Assembly (NCBI GenBank): GCA_947069175.1 | Contig: CAMTDV010000018.1 | Coordinates: forward strand, 46,884,869-46,948,868 | From: Scalesia atractyloides | Taxonomy: Eukaryota > Streptophyta > Magnoliopsida > Asterales > Asteraceae | Length of the DNA: 64,000 nt | Direction: 5' to 3' | In this document: one piece after another, positions 34,741-45,859 of the stretch | Position numbering within the stretch: the stretch's first letter is position 1 | How the letters are laid out: every line of letters starts with the position of its first letter | Program-made: the position numbers and the translations under genes | The notes under the pieces: generated by a model | Databases searched by the model: none | What the model was told of the DNA's origin: nothing | Seen by the model: only the letters and a program-made list of their open reading frames with translations

Positions 34741-35750
34741 TGAAAATATGGATTTAAAGGTGTTATTTGTCACACCCCGACCCGCAGCGGAATAAAAGTC
34801 GGGGCATGATTGGGTTATCACCAAAGCTCATGATATTTACTAAGAAGTTTCATATTTATTAAATTCAAATTACAAATTTAAATATCCAATAAACAAAATT
34901 CATACAAATACAAAAAAAACAAATCTAAATGTTTATTCCAATGCAATAACTTGTTTATTCTTCTAGGCCATCCTAAGTGTTTCTTTCCTCAACTGGATCA
35001 CCTGTATCATGTGTAAAACATGAGAGATTTTGGGTCAACAAAAGTTTGCGAGTGAACCTTGATAAAACATTTTAAATAATTGCTTGTTTTATTTATTAAA
35101 GAAAATTCGTGCATAAATCACATGTGAGCAAATATATATATGTAAACAATCACAAACCACATTGAATGAATATATAACATGAATGATGATGTATTTGAGA
35201 TCAAGGCTCAATCAAACGGAGCCGATCTAATGAGTCACCTGATGCTCAACCCGTATCCCACGAGGAACTGATGGGCCTAATGAAATGAGTGCACTGAAAT
35301 GATAAATTTAATCCACATATAAATCACACAACAACCATTACACATTTGATCACAAAATGATATAAGCACAAGTGTTTAGATAAAATAAAGGAATGGTACG
35401 ACACATGATACACCCCAAAACGTTATTAAAACGGGGAATTTGTAGAGATTCACTCACAGTGGGTGCGGTCTTTGCTTGGTGATGGATGCGCACGAGTTGA
35501 GAATTTGACTAACGAAAGAATACCAACCTAAAATAATAATGCGGTAATTCGATAAATATAACAAAATTAATATCTTGACTTAATACTTTTTGTTCGATTT
35601 TTAGGTTATTTTTATGATATTGTTTGAGATTTTTTAAAACTACCAAACCGTGTCTTTATGTGTTTTTAATTAGTTTTTAAGCAAAATGTATATATGTAAA
35701 AATAATATAAGATAAAATAATAATTAATAAAAACTTGTCAGACCTGACAA

Positions 35751-35774
35751 GGGGGGGGGGGGGGGGGGGGGGGG
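35751..35774 (+). repeat. Poly(G) run of 24 beside an 18 bp palindrome
   Basis: Twenty-four consecutive G bases directly follow CTTGTCAGACCTGACAAG (8-base arms with a 2-base spacer). GGTCTGACC lies just after the run. Run length may be inexact for sequencing reasons. Confidence 0.8.
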
Positions 35775-35799
35775 TCTGACCGGTTCATGCATGATATTG

Positions 35800-36383
35800 G
35801 TAACGTGCGGTGGGACTCGAACTCGTAGCCTCTCGGTTGCGTGCACGCAGCTCTTCCAACTGAGCTACGTGTCTAACCCGTTGGATTCTCTATTTTAATT
35901 ATATTTATGCACTAGTTAGCTTTATCCAGAAATTATTAAATTTTAAAAAGAATTTTAATTATTGAATCGGGGAGGGTTACGAGTCTCGAACCCGCGATCA
36001 CACCAACAACTTGCACCCAGCCCAACCAACTGGGCTGGGTGTCTAACCCATAATAAACTGAATTTCTTTTATCTTTATATACATACTGAAACGAATCTGA
36101 TTAGGCTTGTTTAAAAAGGACATTTTATTTCAGGAAAACCGGTGTTGCACTAGGCTCGAACTCGGACAAGCATGTTAATTATGCACACAGTCCACCACTG
36201 GACTGTGTGTCTAACCCAATTAAAAACCCGATTTTAATCACATTTGTATACATATTGCCACTGATATATTTTATCCAAAATAAAAACGGTTATGTGTATT
36301 TATGCGGTCATGAGCCGGATTCGAACCAGGGACGTGTATATCGTGCTTGCACACAGTCCACCACTGGGCTGTGTGTCTAACCC
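35800..36383 (-). repeat. Four tandem tRNA-like modules with Pol III A and B boxes
   Basis: On the minus strand four modules begin GGGTTAGACAC. A boxes at 36361-36372, 36195-36206, 36026-36037 and 35856-35867 lie 166, 169 and 170 bp apart. Each is followed 30-33 bp later by a B box: TGGTTCGAATCC, GAGTTCGAGCC, GGGTTCGAGAC and GAGTTCGAGTCC. The module at 35800-35880 has a good D arm (TAGCTCAGTTGG, GCTC paired with GAGC). Acceptor and anticodon stems do not pair well in any module, so these are tRNA-derived sequences and not functional tRNA genes. The spacers between modules are AT-rich and only weakly alike. Confidence 0.8.
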
Positions 36384-36698
36384 GTTTGAAACATTCGTTT
36401 AATTACATAAAAACACTTAACCCACTTCGTCTTCTTCATTTTAAACTTAAACCAGAACTTTTACCCGCCTGAATAGATTTTCTTTCTGATTGTTGTTAGT
36501 GATCTACTGCATATAATGTTAATTAGGTGAAAAAGAATAGTAGAAGAGGTCTACCGTAACAGAGATGGCGACAAGATTCCGGCGGGTGGATTCCGACGTT
36601 TTCGGTGGTTCTCCGGTGGAACATAGTTTTTTTCCGACGACCGAGTTTTAGAGAGTAAGATAGAGAATATGAGCGAATTCTGAAGGGGGATTCGTCTG

Positions 36699-36707
36699 GT
36701 ATTTATA
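36699..36707 (-). promoter_or_regulatory. TATA box of the tRNA-module LTR
   Basis: TATAAATAC on the minus strand, matching the box in the Tekay-like LTRs. It lies upstream of the tRNA-like modules, so a Pol II transcript would contain them in sense orientation. Confidence 0.5.
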
Positions 36708-36917
36708 GGGGTGAGTTGGGTTTCGATTTTTGGAAATCACATTCAGTGATTGGTAATTGACAGCCGGCGAGATTAGAGTCTGCCGAAAATACACGCTGCC
36801 AGTTGTCGCAGAGTTTTGAAAGGAAAAGGAAAGGCGCGTCTTTGATTGCGGTCATGGTTGCAGTTTCCCGCCCGGTTGCGTATATATATATTGATATACA
36901 AAATCTAACACATCATG

Positions 36918-36987
36918 TGTGTGCAGCGTAGTGGTGTTTAGTGCGTGTGACTACCCGGGCGACCCGGGTTCGATTCCCGGTTTACCC
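36918..36987 (+). repeat. Fifth tRNA-like module, opposite strand
   Basis: Plus strand: an A-box-like CAGCGTAGTGGT near 36924 and a perfect B box GGTTCGATTCC (36967-36977), with a 5 bp T stem CCGGG/CCCGG around the loop TTCGATT. The acceptor stem is not formed. It lies in the U3 part of the same LTR, antisense to the four-module array. Confidence 0.65.
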
Positions 36988-37829
36988 CTTTTTGGTGTTT
37001 TTATTTTATTTATTTAATTTGCTAAATCTATATTTAATTATATGATATTATTAATTATAAATTGATTAATTATTTTATTATATCATTAGATTATTAATTA
37101 TGTATATATAAATTTAATATTTTAAACAAAATTAAAAAAAACTATAAATAACATAAATAATACATTTGATTAATGGAAATGGTACGGGTTTTTGAAATCC
37201 GTTTTACACAGATGTTACATTAGTATTGTATGTTTGAAGTGGATGAGTGAAAATGATAGGATAATGTGGGTATTTATAGTAGAAACCGGTTATAATATGC
37301 AATAAATCGGTTTCCAACGGCATTATAGCCGTTGGAACCGGTTCCTACCATAAATTGCAGCTTTTCTTCGAATTACCCGACGGAACCGGTTCTCCAGAGG
37401 AACCGATTCTAACCCTACCCGAAACCGGTTACATTCGGTTCTAGTTTTTGTGGTTAAAACTTGGGTACAAACTGGAACCGATTACATAAGAACCAATTTT
37501 ATTCACTCTCAATCAAGAACCGGGTATGGGTAGGAACCGGTTCCGAGTATAAAAAGGAACCGGATATGCCCATCTCTACTTGCATACGCGAATTGCTTTG
37601 TGTCTAGAACTAGACGCCTCGAAACGCGTCACTTTTTAAACCAAGTATCAACACAGAAAGATGTTTTGATTTTAGGGTTCAATCCAGTGTTATCACTTTG
37701 ATTTTTTTTTCATACAAACTAATGAACTGAGAATTAAGACCCTGGTTTTGCCACGCAGGGCAACAAAATAATCGAAGTTTTTTAAAATACAGAAAAGCAC
37801 ATTGTTGTTGTTGTTCTTTATTTCGGACT

Positions 37830-38580
37830 TATGGTTTCCCCAGCAAGAAATACTCCACCATCAGCCAAAAAATATTTAGAAAATAAAATTCAATTTATAG
37901 AACGAGGCATAATAAGATGGAGTCCTCAGGCTTAAAAAAAGGTTTGCTTGTTCAGAAATCATAAAAAAGATATGAATCCAAGAGATATGTGTCCAGTATG
38001 TTATAAACAAAAAGACAAGGACAATATGAGTATTGATTATCAAAATGAGGGTCAAACGTCTGATGATTAAGGATTTTATAAATCCTATATGATTAGGGAT
38101 TCTATAAATCCTCTACTCCAAATATGATATGATTACGATTTTCAAACCTGATACAAGATCCTACGAAGATAAGGCATTGAATCTAAGCCTTTAAGACTCA
38201 CATGGAGCCAAGATTTGCCTTCCCCAAGCACACTAACTTTATGGGACATACATGAGGAAATAAAGACTAAAAGGAGTCCAAATTCCCAAAAGGGGACTTT
38301 CTTTTAATATAAAACAACTTCCAAGACATTGAAAACAAAAATTATAGTTACAAGGTCATAATGAGGGCATCTGAAGAAGAAAAGATCTGAAGCTTATCTT
38401 GGAAAGGAGGCTATAAAAGGAGGAAGAAAGAAGAAGAGGCATCAAACTTCAACTAGTCTTTAAATAAGTTTTCATATACTAAAAAAGTGTTGTATTTTTC
38501 TTAGTTTCTGTATCTTTTCAAAACATCATCCATTGTAAATGATCCACTACGAAATAAAAGCTTACCCTTTTACTTATGAA
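37830..38580 (+). other. Possible endogenous pararetrovirus (caulimovirid) fragment
   Basis: A broken plus-strand frame with a Cys-x2-Cys cluster (about 37831-38070) is followed after ~340 bp by a strong TATA box (CTATAAAAGG, 38411-38420) and, 140 bp later, an AATAAA signal (38553-38558). A short frame end, a promoter, then a polyadenylation signal inside the leader is how the large intergenic region of caulimovirids is arranged. No reverse transcriptase, movement or coat protein sequence is present, and the frame has a stop near 37930. An LTR or a simple promoter relic are alternatives. Confidence 0.3.
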
Positions 38581-39282
38581 GTCTTTCAAGTGATCTTTCT
38601 ATTTTTAGATATTTCTTTTTCAAAAAGAAAATAAAGCTTCAATATTAAAAGCAATCATTTATTAATGTAAACCAAAATTTCACACTTATTTTTAACAACT
38701 ATCACATTTGTGATAATCTCGATGAATTCATTCCACCCTTAGTATTGTTTACCCACTATCTGTTTAATGTAAGTCGGGTTAACTCAGATCATGAAATCGT
38801 ATGTTGATAATGCAAGCGAACACCTTCAAAGTGAATCTGATTCACAAATATCATGACCATCACTAACATTGATTTGTACACATCAAAACACAATATATAT
38901 AACTTGAATCCTGCCAAACCGCCTCATGCCCCACACCTCGAGAGTGAGAGGTAAATCAAGCCTTCCAACCAAACTGATTCAGTCGGCACAAGAAAAATCA
39001 GTTTTGTCCTTGGCAGTGTTTGAGAAAGAAGCCGAGGTTCTCCTCAAATTCCCATCTCCGGAACCAAATTGACTACATGCTCGCGGCTTGGGTTTGGGCT
39101 TACAAGAAAGAAAATCAAAAGGTCTTCTAAACGGTGGTCAATTGACTGGGCGTGTAGTAACTTAATCATACAAAATCCGAGTACATGAGAAAAAACAATA
39201 TATGGTTCTAATGTTCCTAATTTCTGTAAGGCCAAATGAAACAAAATCTCAGTTCTGTTCAACATAATAGCGTACATGGAGG
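38581..39282. other. Intergenic; likely holds the PIG-T 3' untranslated region
   Basis: No gene recognised. The part next to 39282 should contain the 3' UTR of the minus-strand PIG-T gene. Confidence 0.5.
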
Positions 39283-42200
39283 TCACCCATCATAATACTG
39301 CCACCCAAAAGCAACGGCGGCTATTAATATGATTTTTATAACTACCTTTGAGCTTATTAATTTGGAGGATGAAGATGGTGGCGTTGATGACGGTGGTTCC
39401 CAAGGTTTTCCTCTCAGCTTAGCTGACAACTTGGATAATAGCAATCGGAGCTTACCAGTACTCTTATCTGCAAGTTTAAGATAAATGTACAACTAGAGTG
39501 AGTGAAAAGCTTTGGACAGCTAATTATGATTACAGAAACAATCTTCTTACAATATTCTACATCCTGTATGCTATTTAGCAGGCAAGCAATGATTGACAGT
39601 TTATGTCTTATAATCTTAAAAGCAAGTTTGTGTTTCAGATTTATAAGAAAATATTACTAGTAAGAACGTATTACCTTTGCTTTTCCTAAGTCTTTCTTCC
39701 TCGCCAACACGCCTTCTCAGTGCATTTAGCAACGACCCAAAATATAACGCAAAGACAGTGCATGTGATCGTGATTACATTGTAAGGCATGCTAAAATCAG
39801 GGGTTGTCAAAGGAACAAGAAGCACTTCTGTGTAAGACAATATTGTTCTTCTTTCCTGCAACAAATAATGCAAGACGATACAAAATGTAGCAAAATATTA
39901 GAGAGTTGATTTTGCCTTGTGTTTTATCTCAAATGGATCAAACAAAAAAAGTAGCTAAAAGAGGAAAAGCAAATAGATCAAACGAAAATCACCCATTGTC
40001 TAATTTTAATACATTTAACCTCCTAAATTATTTTATTCAAAGATTTTCATTATTGTAACAAGAGTAAAATTCCATTTTCGTCCCTGAGGTTTGGTCAGTT
40101 TTGCGACTTTCGTCTAAAGGTTTGTTTTTTCGCATCGGGATCCAAAAGTTATAAAATCTTGCTATTTTCATCCCACTCGTTAACTCCATCCATTTTCTCC
40201 GTTAAGTCAGGGGTATTACCGTCTTTTTAGATATTTTTTTTATTAAACTAAAAATACTATAAGAAATAAAGTTAACAGAGGTGGATCTTTATTTCTTATA
40301 GTGTTTTTAAATTAATAAAAATAAAGTCTAAAAAAGACGGTAATACCCCTGACTTAACAAAGAAAAATGGATGGACTTAACGAGTCGGATGAATACGGCA
40401 AGATTTCAAACTTTTTGGATCCAAACGCGGAAAAACAAACATTAAGACGGAAGTCGCAAAACTGGCCAAACCTCAGGGACGAAAATGGCCTTTTACTCTT
40501 GTAAAATATATTAACTATTTGTAGAAAATAATATATATATATATAATGGACAAAAGGTGTTTTGGGTCAACATAACCCGCTTGTTTCAATCAGTACAAAA
40601 AAAAACCAAACCCGTTACCCAGCCAGTCCGAACTGCCCATCTTGCGACCTATAAAAGATTAGAAGACAGAGAATCTTTTTACATTAAACAATTTCTAAGT
40701 ACAAATCTGAAATACCTGCATCTTTGACACCATGGGTGACTTAATCGAAGTGTTATCCAGTTTATACTGTAAGCGTGTCTGGAAATCTGGGTAGCTGATT
40801 ATAGCAGACGGGATGTCAAACCCTTGGTTAGCATCCGGAGGATACTCATCTATGTGTAAGAAACCCTGTCATAGCAGTAACACATCAGTAAGTAGTCACT
40901 TGCGTATTCATCTTACATCTAAAAAAAGTTAACAATAATAATATTCATAAAAGATAAATGTGTACCTTGTCAAATTCTAAAGTTAATGAAGCTGATTTCA
41001 TGTCACAAGGTAATCTTAAGATCATTTCCATTACTCCAGGGGACACCTTATCTTCAGACGGTGAGACGCTCATCTTTTCAATGATATCTCTAAGAGATTG
41101 TGATACCCCATCGACATATATCTTTGTGGTATGATAATACACTTTTATATACCAAGGCACAAGTTGAAAAACATCTACCTGCAAGATACATTTTTCTCCA
41201 TTGCTGTCGGCTTTTAAGAGGCTCTGACTCCATTCTGTTGACTGCAAAGAGAGAGCAATAGCACCCTTCTCATTCCCACTTCCCATTAAAAACCGACTTA
41301 CACGTAATGGCGCCTTCACACATGACCAAGTTACCGGAAGCTTCCACCAGAATCCCAAATCAAACGGTTTAGAGCTATGGTCATTATTAATTGAGAAACC
41401 ATATAAGATAGAATAGCCTTCTTTATCAATACTGTTAATTTCTTTCATCATTCTGTCTGGAGAAACGGTAAATCCAAAGTTTGAATCACCCACGTAACTG
41501 TCAATACTGTTCCATGTGTTTTTCATGTTATAAACTAAGCTCCCCTCAAGTTGAACGTAAACGTTACTAGACTTAGCAAGAGCGCATTTTCCATCAATCG
41601 TTTTTCCGAATAATGAACTCATACTCCAGTTCGGTTGTAATTTTCTGCTGCCAGAGAATGAAGCGTGAGTTTCCAAAGAATCTGGTTGAAGAACAATCGT
41701 AAGGGTTTGTTCAAGCACGATTCCATGTAAAGCCACTGGATCAAACTCATCTGAAGTTAAATGTAACCGTTGAGAATGATAAAATCCACTGTAAATTGAC
41801 GGTCTGTTCATTAATGACGAAAGCCCGGATTTGTCTCGACATGGAAGTAATTTTAACCACGGAGTCAGATTCTCGGTGCAGACAGCCTCTCGAGGTAATG
41901 AACTGTATCGTAAATTGCCTGAAAGTGAGCGAAAGCTCCAATCAGGAGCAGAATAGGCGGTGGAAGATTCTAGAAAGTTGATTGAAGCGCAAAAGAAGCC
42001 TGAAAGTGTGTGTGTTAGGTTTTTCCAAGAAGCGTCAACCTGATCCGGAGGAACATCGAAAACAGCCCATAATTCGACTCCAGGAGGTTTGGCGTTGCTG
42101 CTTGCAATAGGGTCAAAACCACCCCAGCTGTCATAGTTCCAACGACCTTGAGTGAAAGATAATTCCATTTGTTTTATTCGGTATTTGTGAACCTGTGTAA

Positions 42201-43238
42201 GCAGCATAACATCTTTTATAAATATTATCGAGACAAAATTCCAAGATTGGGTTCCATACTTCCATCATTTTGAGTTCGACAAGTTAACAGGGCCATTGAA
42301 CATATAAATAAATGTATATGTATGGAACAAATCTGACCTCTTCTAAATTATTCAGTTTCTATATCTAGGATGCTACAAATCTTCTTGATTAACTAATTTA
42401 TCACAAAAAGGAACAATGGTCTGCTCTCGCATAAAACTTCAGTAAATTAATTGGATGTATGAAAACACATTCACCGTTATGGCAACTGTGGATTAAAATA
42501 TTGGAGTTGATACATCATTTCTATGCAAATAAAACAGATATTAGAACGAAGAAAATGCAGATCGATTCAACTGAAGTAAATCGCATCAGCATCTCGTATA
42601 CTTCATTTCTAAGACAAGCATAACTCGATATGACTGCAGCGTAAGTTCTTTCAAAGCAGCCTGCAACCATAATCCTTATATCTAAAACCAATAAGCACTA
42701 AAAAACATGTCTAAAATCGCTATACTGATGCTCTTGGTATGTTAGGAATCTAATCTCATGACTTAAGAAAGAATACAAGTTCACAGCAATTCTCAAAATT
42801 CTGATTTAAAAACCCTAAGTTAAACCAAACACATAATCAACTAAAACAGAATAACAAAATCAATAATATACAACTTCAGTAATCAATAAGTCATTAAAAC
42901 CCTAACTCAACTACCACAATCAACACAACAATTAAACATTCTATGGTACTAATTAACCTACAGATTCAACAAAACACCAAAACTATTAAACAAAGTAACT
43001 ATCAATACTACTTTAATCATACCAGCTGATAAATAGCTTTCGGAAAAAGCCGGTGGTGATGTCCATACGAATTTGTAGGCGGAACTCTACTCTCGAAGTG
43101 AAAATGCGAAAGAACTTTCCGATCAGGAAGCGGCCGGAACAACAGCTCCTCCGTGAATTCTTCTTCTTCTCCGGCGGATTGAGAGGAAACGTGGAGTACG
43201 AATAACAGTAATATGGAGACTGATAGAAAACGAGACAT
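39283..43238 (-). CDS. PIG-T: GPI transamidase subunit PIG-T (GPI16), five exons
   Basis: Exons (minus): 43023-43238, 40966-42192, 40716-40865, 39675-39855 and 39283-39467. All junctions are GT-AG and the phases agree, giving 652 residues, the usual size. Residues 1-20 are a signal peptide ('MSRFLSVSILLLFVLHVSSQ'). The lumenal domain includes 'QGRWNYDSWGGFDP', a strong PIG-T signature, and Cys residues in the 'VCTENLTPWLKLLPC' region that may include the one linked to PIG-K. A membrane helix is encoded in exon 4 ('YNVITITCTVFALYFGSLL') and a second hydrophobic segment lies near the C-terminus. In the ER, PIG-T stabilises the complex that attaches GPI anchors to proteins. The gene looks intact. 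Intron 3 holds a MULE-like MITE. Confidence 0.95.
40062..40498. mobile_element. MULE-type MITE in PIG-T intron 3
   Basis: About 200 bp inverted arms start GAGTAAAATTCCATTTTCG and meet near 40280, so the element folds on itself. The flanking 9-mers TTGTAACAA and TTGTAAAAT agree at seven of nine. The phrase 'cgtccctgaggtttgg' is of the same type as the TIR of the Pack-MULE at 21590. No coding capacity. Confidence 0.75.
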
Positions 43239-43430
43239 GGCGATGTGAGGGTTTGCTAACGTGCGCTATGGTAATTCGGCCATTGAAGCTTGCAGGAAGT
43301 TGAAAATGTAGTTTCAGTGACGATCCAAATCAGAGATCCCCCCAAGCAAGTTCATACCCGACACAGCAGACGGATCGGGTTATGGATTTTTTTTTAGTTT
43401 TGATTTATAGTTTATCAAGGGTAAAACTAT
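43239..43430 (-). promoter_or_regulatory. Upstream region of PIG-T
   Basis: Short 5' leader and promoter zone before the ATG at 43238. No clear TATA box, as is common for housekeeping genes. Confidence 0.35.
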
Positions 43431-45859
43431 TCGCACACCCCAAAAGCATGAAAAGCTGATTCAAAACGTTGTCGCGGCATACAGGCCTCGTGTTGACATA
43501 TACGTGGCGCGGCGTATGGACACTAACTTTAGAAGTCAGAGTTGCAAGTATTAGTTTTTGTCTGACGGCTATTCTATTCACCTCGTATAGGTCTATACGG
43601 GGCGAACAAGCCCCTCGTATAGGCCTATTGTTTGGCAGCTGGGCTATACGGTGCGTAAAGGTCTATACTGAGGTATAGATCTTTCGTACAGGCTTATATG
43701 GGGCATATAAAAAGTGTTTTTATAAAATATTTGTCAATTTAACAAAGTTTTATATATATTCAAGTAAATTGAAAAAAAAAAACATTGTTAAATCAACAAC
43801 TTTATATAAGAACATTAGATATAAATCTGTTAATGTTAGAATAATAATTTTTGTATAAAATAATAACTTTGTTAATTAATCGAATGGTTATTTATCAAAT
43901 ATGTATACTAGACCTATAGGTGACATATACTACAACTATACTATATTATACTACACATATACTACACACCTATGATATGATAGATACTATATGATACGAT
44001 AATATATTGCACCTAAACTCTACTGTACGATATTATACTACACATATAGGCCTATACGAGGTCTATAAGAGACCTATACTATATTATACTACATCTATAC
44101 GAACCTATACTACACATATAGGCCTATATGATATATATTCGAGACCTAGACCACACATATACTATAGCATATACTAAATTATACCTATATTATATTATAC
44201 TACACCTATAGGTATGGGACCTATAATACACCAATACGAGACCTATACTACATTTATACTATACTATGATATATTACACCTACAGGCCTATATGGGACTA
44301 GTACCACGCGATAATTTTTTAATAACGTTTGTTAAAACACGATTAATTTAGCAATGTTTTTTTTATTAAATTACTTAATTTTTTTATAAAACTTTGCTAA
44401 AACGATAAAATATTGTATAAACATATTTGTATATGCAGCCCTACCAAAGGATAAAATATTGTATAAACATGCAATACTAAATTCAATAATAAATACCTCT
44501 TGAGCAACCAAACAAGAATATAAATAAAGCACATTAAGATAATCAAATTTCATTTCTAATAATTCAATTTATGGTCAACTGATAGATAATAATCCATATT
44601 GACAATCCGACGAATAACACTCATAACTTTAACTTTTGTTGACAAGGGCAATTTTATTTTAACGAAAAGGTAACTTTGTCTGTCTCTAACTTTCATTTAT
44701 GTCATTTTAAAATAACCTACAACATTATAATTAGGATAAATTCAGTCAGTTGTTTATCAACGGCAGACAAAGTTACTTTTATGTTAGAGCAGGGTTACCA
44801 TTGGCAATAAAATGAAAATTAGGAATACCACATGTTACGTTGTCAATATATATCATTATCGGTCAACGTGTAATAGTTTGAATTATTAAAATCTAATTCC
44901 TAAAAGGTTGGTAAGTTTATTAGTTTGATTGTTTAATTCTTTTTATTATTTTTTTAACGGTTAAATGTTACATTTCCCGGGTATTAAACCCAACACCTTA
45001 TCCTATTTAAACATCTAAAAAGTTTTTCCTCTACCACTTGACCAAAGCCTCAGTTGCAGAGTGATTGATTGCCATGTGGGACAGCATAGCATTCCCAAGC
45101 ATATTTCACCAAAATAAGGACTAGCTGCATACGAGGGGTCAAATTCAAACTCACAGAGAACCTGATGAGTTACTCTTACCGTTTACATTTTGAAACTTTC
45201 ATGTGGGAACAGTTACAATGACATATAGTTATCTGATTAAACCAATCCAAATGGATCATTTACATACAGCAGCGAAAATTGCATAAATTGATTGCTATGT
45301 TGTTTGAAACTTATATGAGAATCCAACAATGGCCTCCTATTATTGTTGAAACTTATCGACAATGAGTTATATAAACCTAGGAAACTGTTTGATTATCTGT
45401 CAAAGTCTAATATATGCTTCAAAAGTATACCCGACGAAATAGTTCGAAAGAACATAGCTCATTAACAATAGCAATGAGTTATTTAAACCTATATGTTTTG
45501 TCTTGTTTGTCTTCTTCTACTAGTTTGACTTGCCGCTTTATATTCTCATATATACTAACTTACATATTTATATGGCAAACTGAGAAAGCTGGGTGGAATG
45601 GGTCAAAATGGATCATTTTCAAGAATAAGTCAAAATTGTTTTAGGTCAAGGGGGTCAGATCAGGGTCATTTTGAGAAACCACTCATTATGCACATGACTT
45701 CTTCTACCCTAACTTCAACATCCACAATGTTACAGCTAATTTCCTTTAGGTCCTAAATGCAAATACCACATTTATTCTAAGCATGATAGTCAAAGGTGCG
45801 CGCAAAGGACTCACCTGTCGCCTAGGCAAAAACCTAATAGAATTAGTAACAAAAATCAA
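43431..45859. repeat. Gene-free; 'cctatactac / cgtataggcc' repeat cluster at 43560-44320
   Basis: Short words acctatac, tactacac, cgtatagg and ggcctat recur irregularly in both orientations for about 750 bp. Their arrangement is too degenerate for a fixed unit. From 44330 to 45859 I see no gene, only AT-rich DNA and the expected 3' flank of the PPR gene. Confidence 0.55.

Larger units (their letters stand above)
34768..37219 (-). mobile_element. Solo LTR (about 2.45 kb) carrying tRNA-like modules
   Basis: The plus strand starts TGTCACACCCCGACC and ends GATGTTACA, so in element sense it is TGTAACATC...GGGTGTGACA. The flanking 5-mers TTATT and TTAGT differ at one base. It shares layout with the Tekay-like LTRs: a TATA box (minus strand, 36699-36707), then a tandem block downstream, then a conserved zone near 35405-35465 ('acaccccaaaacg...ctcacagtgggtgcgg') also recognisable in the 5372-7732 LTR. 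No primer site or coding region accompanies it, so it is a solo LTR. Confidence 0.7.
33977..37578 (-). mobile_element. hAT element, deleted, with a nested LTR
   Basis: Inverted ends TAGAGATGGGCA (33977) and TGCCCATCTCTA (to 37578) are flanked by CTTGCCTA and CTTGCATA, an 8 bp duplication with one difference. Subterminal zones on both sides are packed with 'aaccggttcc' and 'acccga' words, usual for plant hAT elements. A minus-strand BED zinc-finger remnant is all that is left of the transposase. An LTR (34768-37219) has inserted between a minus-strand TATA-like box near 37270 and the BED region. The hAT sequence alone is about 1.15 kb, so most of the transposase was lost. Confidence 0.85.

Noticed and set aside
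35800..36383. Four functional tRNA genes
   Set aside because: A and B boxes and D arms are good, but acceptor and anticodon stems do not pair, so they are tRNA-derived and not tRNA genes.
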